Part shown: piece after piece, positions 10,215 to 24,696 of the stretch
Position numbering within the stretch: the stretch's first letter is position 1
Layout of the letters: each line of letters opens with the position of its first letter
Origin: Durio zibethinus
Taxonomy: Eukaryota; Streptophyta; Magnoliopsida; Malvales; Malvaceae
DNA length: 64,000 bases
Direction of reading: 5' to 3'
Assembly: GCF_002303985.1 (NCBI RefSeq)
Contig: NW_019167937.1
Coordinates: forward strand, 20,532,995 to 20,596,994
Translations under genes and position numbers: made by a program
Notes under the pieces: generated by a model
The model's input: only the letters and a program-made list of their open reading frames with translations
What the model was told of the DNA's origin: nothing
Database searches by the model: none

Positions 10215-13200
10215 AAAAGTTTTTCGGGCAGGATTTTGGCCCTTAACTTGGAAGACGTGATCCTTGTATTTTTGTTGGCATGCACAAAAAAATTCAGCTA
10301 AAAACTGAAGTGTACAAGATTTTGTGGCCATTTGAAAAAAGTGTCCCCATTTCAGACACTTTAATTGCTACTCGCAGCAAACCTGTAAAATCTGAAATGC
10401 TCTTTAAGGGGGTGTGAGTTCTCGAGGTTTGATGAGGGATAGGGGGCCAATATAGGGACCAAGTACCAGAACCCATCGCACCTATGTGCGGATAGCCCCC
10501 CGGCCCCCCCGATCGCCGGAACCCTAATACCGTCGGTCAGGTTCTTCGGCGATGCTCAGGTGACGGGCCCCAGCGAAGAAAAATGCGGCACCAGCACATG
10601 CCCGAGCCCAGCACGTGCTGCCGTAACCCTCGGTTGGGTCCGATCTTGGACTGGGAATGAACTCCGTATGCTTAAACTGGGAATGAACTCCGTATGCCTA
10701 AGTCAACCCATGAAACGAGCGTGCGGGCGCTTAGTCGGCCAGGGGGCGGGATGCGCAAGCCAGGGATCGGCCGGTCCCCCCCTGCATGCTGCCACAACCC
10801 TAAGTCTGGTCCGATCTTAGACAAGGAATGAACTCCGTATGCCTAAGCCAATCGACGAAACGAGGGGGCGGGCGGGCGGGCGAGCACTACGCCGGCTAGA
10901 GAGACGGGATGCGCAAGCCGTGAATCGACAGGGTGGTAGCTGGGTTTAGGTACATCTTCATATTTCTGCATGCCAATGCCATTTTTATGGCTTTTAAATT
11001 CATACAATGGTCCCTTAAGCCTTCATGTGAAGTTTCATGGCAAGACGACTCGTTTTCTATTTTTCATGATTTTTGAAACTTTTTACGGTTCGGGATTTTT
11101 TAAAAATTTTTTTCGAAAGATTTTTGGCACCAAACTTGGTAGACGTGATCCTTGTACGTTTTTTTGGCATGCACAAAAAAATTCAGCTAAAAATTCGAAG
11201 TGTACAAGATTTTGTGACCATTTGAAAAAGTGTCCCCATTTCAGACACTTTAATGGCTACTGGCAGCAAACCTGTAAAATCTCAAATGCTCTTTAAGGGG
11301 GTGTGAGTTCTCAAGGAATTATGAGGGATAGGGGGCCAATATAAGGGCCAAGTACCAGCACCCATCGGACATCATGTGCATACACCCCCCGGGCCCCCGG
11401 TCGCCGGAACCCCAATGCCTCCGGTCAGGTTCTCCGACGATGCTTCGACGTTGGTGCCCCGGCAAAGAAAAATGTGGCACCAGCACATGCTCGAGCCCAG
11501 CATGTGCTACCGCAACCCTCGGTCTGGTCCAATCTCAGACTGGGAATGAACTCCGTATGCTTAGACTGGAAATGAACTATGTATGTGTAAGTCAACCCAC
11601 GAAACGAGCGTGCAGCTGCTCTGTCGGCCAGAGGGGCGGGATGCACAAGCCAGGGTCGGCCAGGTTCCCCTCTACGTGCTGCTGATCCTGCTACAGCAAC
11701 CCTCGGTCTGATCCGATCTTAGACTGGGAATGAACTCCGTATGCCTAAGCCAACCGACGAAACAAGCGGACGGGCGGGCGGAGGGGCACTACGCCGGCCA
11801 GAGAGACGGGATGCGCAAGCTGTGGATCGATAGGGTGGTAGGTGGGTTTAGGCACATCTTCATATTTCTGCATGCCAATGCCATTTTTATGGCTTGTAAA
11901 TTCATACACTGGTCCCTTAAGCCTTCACGTGAAGTTTAATGGCAAGACGACTCGTTTTCTATTTTTCATGATTTTCGAAACTTTTTGCGGTTCGGGATTT
12001 TTAAAATTTTTTCGGAAGGAGTTTTGGCCTCAAACTTGGTAGACTTGATCCTTGTATATTTTTTGGCATGCACAAAAAAATTCAACTAAAAACTTGAAGT
12101 GTACAAGATTTTGAGACCTTTTGAAAAAAGTGTCCCCATTTCAGACACTTTAATGGCTACTGGCAGCAAACCTGTAAAATCTCAAATGCTCTTTAAGGGG
12201 GTGTGAGTACTCGAGGTTTGATGAGGGATAAGGGGCTAATATAAGGGCCAAGTACCTGCACTCATCGCACATTATGTGCGCACACCCCCCGACCCCCTGA
12301 TCACCGGAACGCCAATGCCGCCGATCAGGTTCTCCGACGATGCTCCGGTGATGGTGCCTCGACGAAGAAAAATGCAGCCCCAACACATGCCCGACCCCAG
12401 CATGTGCTGCCGCAACCCTCGATCTGATCTGATCATAGACTGGGAATGAACTCCATATGCTTAGACTGGGAATGAACTCCGTATGCCTAAGTCAACCCAC
12501 GAAACGAGCGTCCGGGCGCTCAATCGACCAGAGGGGCAGGATGCGCAAGCTGAGGATCGGTCAGATCCCCCTCTGCGTGCTGTTGATCCTACTACCACAA
12601 TCGTCGGTTCGGTCTAATCTTAGACTGGGAATGAACTCCGTATGCCTAAGCCAACCGATGAAACGAGCGAGCGGGCGCGCGGGCGGGCACCACGTCGACC
12701 AGAGAGACGGGAAGCACAAGCCGTGGATCGATAGGGTGGTAGGTGGGTTTAGGCACATCTTCATATTTCTGCATGCCAATGCCATTTTTATGGCTAGTAA
12801 ATTCATACAATGGTCCCTTAAGCCTTCACGTGAAGTTTCAAGGCAAGATGACTCATTTTCTATTTTTCATGATTTTTGAAACTTTTTTCGGTTCGGGATC
12901 TTTTAAAATTTTTTTGGAAGGAGTTTTGGCCCCAAATTTGGTAGACGTGATCCTTGTATTTTTGTTGGCATGCCCAAAAAATTCAGCTAAAAACTCGAAG
13001 TGTACAAGATTTTGTGACCATTTGCAAAAAGTGTCCTCATTTCAGACACATTAATGGCTACTGGCAGCAAAACTGTAAAATCTCAAATGCGCTTTAAGGG
13101 GGTGTGAGTTCTCGAGGTTTGATGAGGGATAAGGGGCCAATATAACTGCCAAGAAGCGATACCCATCGCACATCATGTGCGCACACCCCCCGGCCCCCCC

Positions 13201-13334
13201 GATCGTCGGAACCCAAAGCTGCCAGTCAGGTTCTCCGGTGATGCTCTGGTAATGGTGCCCCGACGAAGAAAAACACGGCACCAGCACATGCCCAAGCCCA
13301 ACATGTGCTACCACAACCCTCGGTCCGGTCCAAT

Positions 13335-13412
13335 CTTAGACTGGGAATGAACTCCATATGCTTAGACTGGGAATGAACTCCATATGCTTAGACTGGGAAT
13401 GAACTCCATATG
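13335..13412 (+). repeat. 26-bp minisatellite, three tandem copies
   Basis: Copies begin at 13335, 13361 and 13387 with CTTAGACTGGGAATGAACTC and end in ATATG. The ordinary state in block A is two copies, and some monomers have one. Confidence 0.92.
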
Positions 13413-16400
13413 CCTAAGTCAACCCATGAAACGAGCGTACATCTCGAGGATCGATCGCGTCCCCCTCTGCGTGCTGCCGATCCTGCTGCCGCAACCATCA
13501 GTCCAGTCCAATCTTAGACTGGGAATGAACTTCGTATGCCTAAGCCAACCGATGAAATGAGCGGGCGGGCGGACGGGCGGGCGGGCACTACGTCGGTCAG
13601 AGAGACAGGATGCGTAAGCCGTGGATCGATAGGGTGGTAGGTGGGTTTAGGCACATCTTTATATTTCTGCATGCCAATGCCATTTTTATGGCTTGTAAAT
13701 TCATACAATGGTCCCTTAAGCCTTCACGTGAAGTTTCATGGCAAGACGACTCGTTTTCTATTTTTCAGGATTTTTAAAACCTTTTTTGGTTCGGGATTTT
13801 TTAAAATTTTTTCGAAAAGAGTTTTGGCCACAAACTTGGTAGACATGATCCTTGCATTTTTTTTGGCATGCGCAAAAAAATTAAGCTAAAAACTCGAAGT
13901 GTACAAGATTTTGTGATTATATTTGAAAAAAGTGTCCCCATCCAGACACTTTAATGGCTACTGGCAGAAAACCTGTAAAATCTCAAATGCTCTTTAAGGG
14001 GGTGTGAGTTCTCGAGGGTTGATGAGGGATTGGGGGCCAATATAAGGGCCAAGTACCAGCACCCATCGCACATCTTGTGCGCACACCCCCCTCCGGCCCC
14101 TTTGATCGCCGGAACCCCAATGCCGCCAGTCAGGTTCTCCGGTGATGCTCCGACGATGGTGCCCCGAGGAAGAAAAATGCGGCACCAGCACATGCTTGAG
14201 CCCAGCATGTGCTGTCGCAACCCTCGGTCCGATCTGATCTTAGTCTGGGAATGAACTCCATATGCTTAGACTGGGAATGAACTCAATGCCTAAGTCAACC
14301 CATGAAATGAGCGTGCGGGCGCTCAGCCGGCCAGAGGGGCGGGATGCGAAAGTCGGGGATCAGCCAAGTCCCCTTCTGCGTGCTACCGATCCTACTTCTA
14401 GAACCCTCAGTCTGGTCTGATCTTAGACTGGGAATGAACTCCGTATGCCTAAGCCAACCGACAAAACAAGCGGGTGCACACTACGCCGGCCAGAGAGAAG
14501 GGATGTGCAGGCCTTGGATCGATAGGGTGGTAGGTTGTTTTAGGCACATCTTCGTATTTCTATGTGCCAATACCATTTTTATGGCTTGTAAATTCATACA
14601 ATGGTCCCTTAAGCCGTCACGTGAAGTTTCGTGGCAAGACGACTCGTTTTCTATTTTTCATGATTTTTGAAACTTTTTATGGTTTGGGATTTTTTAAAAT
14701 TTTTTTTGAAAGTGTTTTGGCCCTAAACTTGGTAGATGTGATCCTTGTACTTTTTCTGGCATGCACAAAAAAATTCAGCTAAAAACTCGAAGTGTATAAG
14801 ATTTTGTGACCATTTGAAAAAAGTGTCTCCATCAAGACACTTTAATGGCTACTGGCAGCAAAACTGTAAAATCTCAAATGCTCTTTAAGGGGGTGTAAGT
14901 TCTCGAGGTTTGATGAGGGATAGGGGGCCAATATAAGGGCCTAGTACCAGCACCCATCGCACATCATGTGCGCACATCCCTCCGGCCCCCCGATCGTCGG
15001 AACTCCAATGCCGCCGGTCAGGTTCTCCGGCGATGGTGCCCCAACGAAGAAAAATGCAGCACCAGCACATGCCCAAGCCCAGAATGTGCTGCCGCAACCC
15101 TCCATCTGGTCTGATCATAGACTGGGAATGAACTCCATATGCTTAGACTAGGAATGAACTCCGTATGCCTAAGTCAACCCACGAAACGAGCGTGCGGGCG
15201 CTCAGTCGGCCAGAGGGGCGGGATGTGCAAGCCGGGGATCAACCGGGTCCCTTCTGTGTGTTGTCGATCCTGCTACCGCAACACTCGGTCTGGTCCGATC
15301 TTAGAATGGGAATGAACTCTGTATGCCTAAGCCAACCGACAAAGTGAGCGGGCGGGCGGGCGGGCACTACGCTGGCCAGAGAGACGAGATGCGCAAGCCG
15401 TGGATCGATAGGGTGGTAGGTGGGTTTAGGCACATCTTCATATTTCTACCTACCAATGCCATTTTTATGGCTTGTAAATTCATACAATGGTCCCTCAAGC
15501 CTTCACGTGAAGTTTCATGGCAAGATGACTCGTTTTCTATTTTTCACGATTTTTGAAACTTTTTACGGTTAGGGATTTTTTAAAATTTTTTCGGAGGGAG
15601 TTTTGGCCCCTAAATTGGTCGACGTGATCCTTGTATTTTTTTTGGCATGCACAAAAAAATTCAGCTAAAAACTCGAATTGTACAAGATTTTGTGACCATT
15701 TGAAAAAAGTGTCCCCATTCAGGCACTTTAATGGCTACTGGCAGCAAACCTGTAAAATCTCAAATGCTCTTTAACGGGGTGTGAGTTCTCGAGGTTTGAT
15801 GAGGGATAGGGGGCCAATATAAGGGCCAGTACCAGCACCCATCACACATCATGTGCGCACACCCCCCGGCCCCCGATCACCGGAACCTCAATGCCGCCGG
15901 TCAGGTTCTCCGACGATGGTGCCCCGAAGAAGAAAAATGCAGCACCAGCACATGCCCGAGCCCAGAATGTGCTGCCGCAACCCTCCGTCCGGTCTGATCA
16001 TAGACTGGGAATGAACTCCATATGCGTAGACTGGGAATGAACTCTGTATGCCTAAGTCAACCCACGAAACGAGCATTCGGGCGCTCAGTCGGCTAGAGGG
16101 GCGGGATGCACAAGCCGAGGATCGGTCGGGCCCCCTCTGCGTCCTGTCGATCTTGCTGCCATAACCCTCAGTCCAGTCCAATCTTAGACAGGGAATGAAC
16201 TCCGTATGCCTAAGCCAACCGACGAAACGAGCAGGCGGGCAGACTGGCGGGCACTACATTGACCAGAGAGACGGGATGCGCAAGCCGTGGATCGATAGGG
16301 TGGTAGGTGGGTTTAGGCACATCTTCATATTTCTGCCTACCAATGCCATTTTTATGGCTTGTAAATTGATACAATGGTCCCTTAAGCCTTCACGTGAAGT

Positions 16401-19400
16401 TTCATGGCAAGAAGACTCGTTTTCTATTTTTCATGATTTTTGAAACTTTTTGAGGTTCATGATTTTTTAAAATTTTTTCGAAAGGAGTTTTGGCCCCAAA
16501 CTTGGTAGACGTGATCCTTGTATTTTTTTTCGCATGCACAAAAAAATTCAGCTAAAAACTCAAAGTGTACAAGATTTTGTGACCATTTGAAAAAAGTGTC
16601 CCCATTTTAGACACTTTAATTGCTACTAGCAGAAAACTTGTAAAATCTCAAATGCTCTTTAAGGGGGTGTTGGTTCTTGAGGTTTGATGAGGGATAGGGG
16701 GCCAATAGAAGGGCCAAGTACCAGCACCCATCGCACATCATGTGCGCACACCCCCCGGCCCCCCGATCACCGGAACCCCAATGCCGCCGGTCAGGTTCTC
16801 CGGCGATGCTCCGACGATGGTGCACCGGCAAAGAAAAATACGGACATCAGCATATGCCTGAGCCCAGCATGTGTTGCTGCAACCCTCAGTCCGGTCTGAT
16901 CTTAGATTGGGAATGAACTCCGTATGCTTAGACTGGGAATGAACTCCGTATGCCTAAGTCAACCCATCAAACGAGCTTGCAGGCACTCAGCCGGCCAAAG
17001 GGGCGGGACGCGCAAGCCAGGGTTAGGCCGGGTCCCCCTCTGTGGGCTGCTGATCCTGCTACCGTAACCCTTGATCTGATTCGATCTTAGACTGGGAATG
17101 AACTCCATATGCCTATGCCAACCGACGAAACGAACGGGCAGGCGGGCGGGCGGGCACTACATCGTCCAGAGAGACGGGATGCGTAAGCCGTGGATCGATA
17201 GGGTGGTAGGTGGGTTTAGGCACATCTTCTTATTTCTGCATGCCAATGCCATTTTTATGGCTTGTGAATTCATACAATGGTCCCTTAAGCCTTCATGTGA
17301 AGTTTCATGGCAAGACGACTCGTTTTTTATTTTTCATGATTTTTGAAACTTGTTGCGATTCAAGATTTTTTAAAATTTTTTCAGAAGGAGTTTTGGCCCC
17401 AAACTTGGTATACGTGATCCTTGTATTTTTTTTGGCATGCACAAAAAAATTCAGCTAAAAACTCGAAGTGTACAAGATTTTGTGACCATTTGAAAAAAGT
17501 GTCCCCATTTCAGACAATTTAATGGTTACTGGCAGCAAACCTGGAAAATCTCAAATGCTCTTTAAGGGGTGTGAGTTCTCAAGGTTTGATGAGGGATAGG
17601 GGGCCAATATAAGGGCCAAGTACCAGCACCCATCGCTCATCATGTGCGCACACCCCCCTGGCCCCCCCGATCACTGGAACCCCAATGCCGCCAGTCAGGT
17701 TCTTCGACGATGCTCCGACGAAGAAAAATGCCGCACCCGCACATGCCCGAACCCAGCATGTGCTGCCACAACCCTTGGTCCGGTCCGATCTTAGACTGGG
17801 AATGAACTCCGTATGCTTAGACTAGGAATGAACTCCGTATCCCTAAGTCAACCCACGAAACAAGCGTGCGGGCGCTCAGCCAGCCAGAGGGGTGGGACGC
17901 ACAAGCCGGGGATCGATCGGGTCCCCCTCTACGTGCTGCCAATCTTGCTGCCGCAACCCTCGGTCTGGTCTAATCTTAGACTGGGAATGAACTCCATATG
18001 CCTAAGCCAACCGACGAAACGAACGGACGGGCACTACGCTGGCCAGAGAGACGGGATGCGCGAGCTGTAGATTAATAAAGTGGTAGGTGGGTTTAGGCAA
18101 ATCTTCATATTTCTGCATGCCAAAGAGATTTTTATGGCTTGTAAATTCATACAATGGTCCTTGAAGCCTTCACATGAAGTTTCATGGCAAGACGACTCGT
18201 TTTCTATTTTTCATGATTTTTGAAACTTTTTACGATTCTGGATTTTTTAAAATTTTTTCGAAAGGGGTTTTGGTCCTAAACTTGGTAGACGTGATCCTTG
18301 TATTTTTTTTGGCATGCACAAAACAATTCAGCTAAAAAATCAAACTGTACAAGATTTTCTGACCATTTGAAAAAAGTGTCCCCATTTCAGACACTTTAAT
18401 GGCTACTAGCAACAAACCTGTAAAATCTCAAATGCTCTTTAAGGGGGTGTGAGTTCTCAAGGTTTGAAGAGGGATAGAGGGCCAATATAAGGGCCAAGTA
18501 CCAGCACCCGTCGAACATCATGTGCGCACATCCCCCCCGGCCCGCCCAATCGCCGGAACCGTAATGTCTTCGGTCAAGTTCTCCGATGATGCGTCGACGA
18601 AGAAAAATGCGGCACCAACAGATGCCCGAGCCTAGCATGTGCTACTGCAACCCTTTGTCCAGTCCGATCCTAGACTGGGAATGAACTCTGTATGCATAGA
18701 CTGGGATTGAACTCCGTATCCCTAAGTTAACCCATGAAACCAGCATGCACACGCTCAGCTGGCCAGAGGGGCGGGATGCGAAAGCCGAGGATCGGCTGGG
18801 TCCCCCTCTGCATGCTGCCGATCCTGCTACCGCAATCCTCGGTCTGGTCTGATCTTAGACTGGGAATGAACTCTGTATGCTTAAGCCAACCGACGAAACG
18901 AGCAGGCGGGCGGGTGGGCACTACGCTGGCCAGAGAGACGGGATGCGCAAGCCGTGGATCGATAGGGTGGTAGGTGGGTTTAGGTACATCTTCACCTTTC
19001 TGCATTCGAATGCCATTTTTATGGGTTGTAAATTCATACAATGGTCCCTTAAGCCTTCACGTGAAGTTTCATGGCAAGACGACTCGTTTTCTATTTTTCA
19101 TGATTTTTGAAACTTTTTACGATTCGGGACTTTTTAAAACTTTTTCGAAAGGGGTTTTGGCCCCAAACTTGGTAGACATGATCCTTGTATTTTTGTTGGC
19201 ATGCAAAAAATAATTCAGCTAAAAACTCAAAGTGTACAAGATTTTGTGACCATTTGAAAAAAAATGTCCCCATTTCAGACACTTTAGTGGCTACTGGCAG
19301 CAAACCTGTAAAATCTCAAATGCTCTTTAAGGGGTATGAGTTCTCGCGGTTTGATTAGGGATAGGGGGCCAATATAAGGGCCAAGTACCAGCACCCATCG

Positions 19401-20757
19401 CACATCATGTGTGCACACCCCTCGGCCCCCCCGATCGTCGAAACCCCAATGTCGTCGGTCAGGTTCTCCGGTGATGCTCCGATGATGGTGGCTCGACGAA
19501 GAAAAATATAGCACCAGCCCATGCCCGAGCCCAGCATCTACTGTCGCAACCCTCATTCTGGTCTGATCTTAGACTGGGAATGAACTCTATATGCTTAGAC
19601 TGGGAATGAACTCTGTATGCCTAAGTCAACCCATGAAACGAGCGTGCGGGCACTCAGCCGGCCAGAGGGGCGGGATGCGCAAGCCGGGGATCGATTGGGT
19701 CCCCTTCTGCGTGCTGTTGATCCTTCTACCGCAACCCTCAGTCTTATCCGATCTTAGACTGGGAATGAACTCCGTATGCCTAATCCAACCGACGAAACGA
19801 GTGGGCGGGCGGGCACTACGCCGGCCAGAGAGATGGGATGCGCAAGCGGTGGATCGATAGGGTGGTAGGTGGGTTTAGGCACATCTTGATATTTCTTCCT
19901 ACCAATGCCATTTTTATGGCTTGTAAATTCATACAATGGTCCCTTAAGCCTTCACGTGATGTTACATTGCGAGACGACTCATTTTCTATTTTTCATAATT
20001 TTTGAAACTTTTTACGGTTCGAGATTTTTCAAAATTTTTTTGGAAGGCGTTTTGGCCCCAAACTTTGTAGACGTGTTCCTTGTATTTTTTTGGCATGCAC
20101 AAAAACTTTCAGCTAAAAACTCAAAGTGTACAAGATTTTGTGACCATTTGAAAAAATTGTCCCCATTTCAGACACTTTATTGGCTACTGGCAGCAAACCT
20201 ATAAAATCTCAAATGCTCTTTAAGGGGGTGTGAGTTCTTGAGGTTTGATGAGGGATAGGGGGCCAATATAAGGTTCAAGAACCAGCACCCATTGCACATC
20301 ATGTGCGCACACCCCCCGGCCCCTCCGATATTCGGAACCCCAATGCCGCCGGTCAGGTTCTCTGGCGATGCTCCGACGATGGTGCCCCGACAAAGAAAAA
20401 TGCAGCACCAGCACATGCCCGAGCCCAGCATATGCTGCCGCAACCCTCTGTCTGATCTGATTTTAAACTAGGAATGAACTCCGTATGCTTAGACTGGGAA
20501 TGAACTCTATATGCCTCAGTCAACCCACGAAACGAGCGTGCGGGCGTTCAGCCGACCAGAGGGGATGCGCAAGCCGGGGATCGGCTGGGTCCTCCTCTGC
20601 GTGTTGCCGATCCTGTTGCCGCAACCGTCGGTTCGGTCCGATCTTACACTGGGAATGAACTCTGTATGCCTAAGCCAACCGACGAAACGAGCGGGCGGGC
20701 GGGTGGGCACTACGTCGGCCAGAGAGACGAGATGCGCAAGCCGTGGATCGATAGGGT

Positions 20758-22076
20758 GGTAGGTGGGTTTAGGCACATCTTCATATTTTTGTGTGCCAAT
20801 GCCATTTTTATGGCTTGTAAATTCATACAATGGTCCCTTAAGCCTTCACGTGAAGTTTCATGGCAAGATGACTCGTTTTCTATTTTTCACGATTTTTGAA
20901 ACATTTTGCGGTTCGAGATTTTTCAAAAATTTTTTCGGAAGGATTTTTGGCCCCAAACTTTGTAAACGTGTTCCTTGTATTTTTGTTGGCATGCACAAAA
21001 ACTTTCAGCTAAAAACTCAAAGTGTACAAGATTTTGTGACCATTTGAAAAAAGTGTCCCCATTTCAGACACTTTAATGGCTACTGGCTGCAAACCTGTAA
21101 AATCTCAAATGCTCTTTAAGGGGTGTGAGTTCTCGAGGTTTGATTAGGGATAGGGGGCCAATATAAGGGCCAAGTACCAGCACCCATCACACAACATGTG
21201 CACACACCCCCCAGCCCCCCCGATCGTCGGAACCCCAATGTCGTCAGTCAAGTTCTCCGACGATGGTGCCCCGATGAAGAGAAATCTGGCACCAGCACAT
21301 GCCTGAGCCCAGCATGTGCTGTTGCAACCCTCGGTCCGATCTGATCTTAGACTGGGAATGAACTCCGTATGCCTAAGTCTGCCCACGAAACGAGAGTGCG
21401 GGCGCTCAGCCGGCCAGAGGGAAGGGATGCGCAAGCCGGGGATCGACTGGGTCCCCCTCTGCGTGCTATCGATCCTGCTGCTGCAACCCTTGGTCCGGTC
21501 TGATCTTAGACTAGGAATGAACTCTGTATGCCTAAGCCAACCGACAAAACGAGCGGGCGGGCGGGCGGGTGGGCCGGCACTTCGCAGGCCAGAGAGACGG
21601 GATGCACCCATTGCACATCATGTGCGCACACCCCCCCCGGCCCCCCGATTGCCGGAACCCCAATGCCGCCGGTCAGGTTCTCCGATGATGCTCTGGCGAT
21701 GGTGCCCCAGCAAAGAAAAATGTGGCACCAGCACATTCCCTAGCCCAGCATGTGCTGCCGCAATCCTCGGTCCAATCCGATCTTAGACTGGGAATGAACT
21801 TCGTATGCTTAGACTGGGAGTGAACTCTGTATGCCTAAGTCAACCCACGAAAAGAGCGTGCGGGCGCTCAGTCGGCCAGAGGGGCAGGATGCGCAAGCTG
21901 GGGATCGGTCGGGTCACCCTCTGCGTGCTGCCGATCCTGCTGCCACAACCCTCAGTCCGATCCAATCTTAGACTAGGAATGAACTCCGTATGCCTAAGCC
22001 GACCGATGAAACGAGCGGCGGGCGGGCACCACGCCGGCCAGAGAGATGGGATGCGCAAGCCGTGGATCGATAGGGT
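20758..22076 (+). repeat. Two fused satellite monomers (1319 bp)
   Basis: The first monomer is complete through block B. At GCAC (21604-21607) the sequence leaves GGGATGC and enters CCCATTGCACATC, which lies in the middle of the next monomer. The anchor and almost the entire AT-rich half, about 460 bp, are lost, so two GC-rich halves lie side by side. Confidence 0.92.
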
Positions 22077-24696
22077 GGTAGGTGGGTTTAGGCACATCTT
22101 CATATTTCTGCGTGCCAATGCCATTTTTATGGCTTGTAAATTCATACAATGGTCCCTTAAGCCTTCACGTGAAGTTTAATGGCAAGATGACTCGTTTTCT
22201 ATTTTTCACGATTTTTGAAACCTTTTGCAGTTCAAGATTTTTTAAACTTTTTTGGAAGGAGTTTTGGCCCCAAACTTGGTGGACGTGATCCTTGTATTTT
22301 TTTTGGCATGCACAAAAAAATTCAGCTAGAAACTCGAAGTGTACAAGATTTTGTGACCATTTGAAAAAAGAGTCCCCATTTCAGACACTCTAATGGCTAC
22401 TGGTAGCAAACCTGTAAAATCTCAAATGCTCTTTAAGGGGGTGTGAGTTCTCGAGGTTTGATGAGGGATAGGGGCCCAATATAGGGGTCAAGTACCAGCA
22501 CCCATCGCACATCATGTGCGCACACCCACCCCGGCCCCCCCGATCGTCGGAACCCCAATGCCGCGGGTCAAGTTCTCCAGTGATGCTCCGACGATGGTGC
22601 CCAGGCAATGAAAAATATGACACCAGGACATGCTCGAGCACAGTATGTGCTGCCGCAACCCTCAGTCCGATCCGATCTTAGATTAGGAATGAACTCCATA
22701 TGCCTAAGTCAACCCACGAAACGAGCGTACGGCCGTTCAGCCGGCCAGAGGGTGAGATGCACAAGCTGAGGATCAGTCGGGTCCCCCTCTGCGTGTTGCG
22801 GATCTTGCTGCCGCAACCCTCGGTGCGGTTTGATCTTAGACTGGGAATGAACTCTGTATGCCTAAGCCAACCGACGAAACGAGCGATCGGGTGGACGGGC
22901 GGGCACTATGCCAGCTAGAGAGACGAGATGCACAAGCCGTGTATCGATAGGGTGGTAGGTGGGTTTAGGCACATCTTCATATTTCTACGTGCCAATGCCA
23001 TTTTTATGGCTTGTAAATTCATACAATGGTCCCTTAAGCCTTCACGTGAAGTTTAATGGCAAGACGACTCATTTTCTATTTTTCATGATTTTTGAAACTT
23101 TTTACGGTTCGAGATTTTTTAAACTTTTTTGGAATGAGTTTTGGCCCCAAACTTGGTAGAAATGATCCTTATATTTTTGTTGGCATGCACAAAAAAATTT
23201 AGATAAAAAATCAAAGTGTACAAGATTTTGTGACCATTTGAAAAATGTCCCCATTTTAGACACTTTAATGGCTACTGGCAGTAAACCTGTAAAATCTCAA
23301 AATGCTCTTTGAGGAGGTGTGAGTTCTCGAGGTTTGATGAGGGATAGGGGGCCAATATAATGGCCAAGTACCAGCACCCATCGCACATCATGTGCGCACA
23401 CCCCCCGGCTCCGCCGATCGCCGGAACCCCAATGCCGCCGGTCAGGTTCTCCGACGATGCTCTGGTGATAGTGCCCCAATGAAGAAAAATGCGGCACCAG
23501 CACAAGCACGAGCCTAGTATGTGCTGTCGTAACCCTTGGTCCGGTCCGATCTTAGACTGGGAATGAACTCTGTATGCCTAAGTCAACCTACGAAACGAGC
23601 GTGCGGGTGCTCAGTCGGCCAGAGGGGTGGGATGCGTAAGTCGGGGATCGGTCAGGTCCCCCTCTAAGTGCTGCCCATCCTGCTGTCGCAACCCTTAGTT
23701 TGGTCTGATCTTAGACTGGGAATGAACTCCGTAAGCCTAAGCCATCCGATGAAACGAGCGAGCGGGCGGGCACTACGCCGGTCAGAGAGACGGGATGCGC
23801 AAGCCGTGGATTGATAGAGTGGTAGGTGGGTTTAGGCACATCTTCATATTTTTGCTTGCCAATGCCATTTTTATGGCTTGTAAATTGATTCAATGGTCCC
23901 TTAAGCCTTCACGTGAGGTTTCATGGCAAGACTACTCGTTTTCTATTTTTCACGATTTTTGAAACTTTTTGCGGTTTGTGATTTTTTAAAATTTTTTTCG
24001 AAGGAGTTTTGGCCCCAAACCTGGTAGACGTCATCCTCGTATTTTTTTTGGCATGCTCAAAAACATTCAGCTAAAAACTCGAAGTGTACAAGATTTTGTG
24101 ACCATTTGAAAAAAGTGTCCCCATTTCAGACACTTTAATGGCTACTAGCAGCAAACCTGTAAAATCTCAAATGCTCTTCAAAGGGGCGTGAGTTCTCGAG
24201 GTTGGATGAGGGATAGGGGGCCAATATAAGGGCCAAGTACCAGCACCAATTGCACATCATGTGCGCACACCCCCCGGCCCCCCGATCGTCGGAACCCCAA
24301 TGTCATCGGTCAGGTTCTCCGACGATGCTCCGACGATGGTGCCCCGACGAATAAAATAACGACACCAGCACATGCTTGAGCCCAGCATGCTCTGCCGCAA
24401 CACTCGATCTGGTCCGATCTTAGACAGGGAATGAACTCCGTATTCCTAAGTCAACCCACGAAACGAGAGTGTGGGCGCTCAGCCGGCCAGAGGGGCGGGA
24501 TGCATAAGCCGAGGATGGACTGGGTTCCCCTCCGGGTGTTGCCAATCCTGCTACCGCAACCCTCGGTCTAGTCTGATCTTAGACTGGGAATGAACTCCAT
24601 ATGCCTAAGCCAACCAACGAAATGAGCGGGCGGGCGGGCGGGCAGGCACTACACCGGCCAGAGAGACGGGATGCACAAGTCGTGGATCAATAGGGT
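22077..24696 (+). repeat. Run of three satellite monomers (starts 22077, 22954, 23821)
   Basis: Lengths are 877, 867 and 876 bp. All three carry only one copy of the 26-bp minisatellite in block A, which accounts for much of the shortening and suggests recent common descent. The copies at 22077 and 22954 share the private change GTTTAATGGC after the palindrome. Confidence 0.93.

Larger units (their letters stand above)
9155..20757 (+). repeat. Longest regular run: 13 satellite monomers
   Basis: Starts are 9155, 10048, 10935, 11837, 12738, 13636, 14529, 15415, 16302, 17205, 18082, 18969 and 19864, with lengths of 877-903 bp. The copy at 12738 has three tandem 26-bp minisatellite units (13335-13412) but lost sequence near 13440, so its length stays normal. 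Neighbours share private variants: the copies at 14529 and 15415 both read CCAGAATGTGCTGCCGC, and those at 15415 and 16302 both read CCTACCAATGCC. Confidence 0.95.
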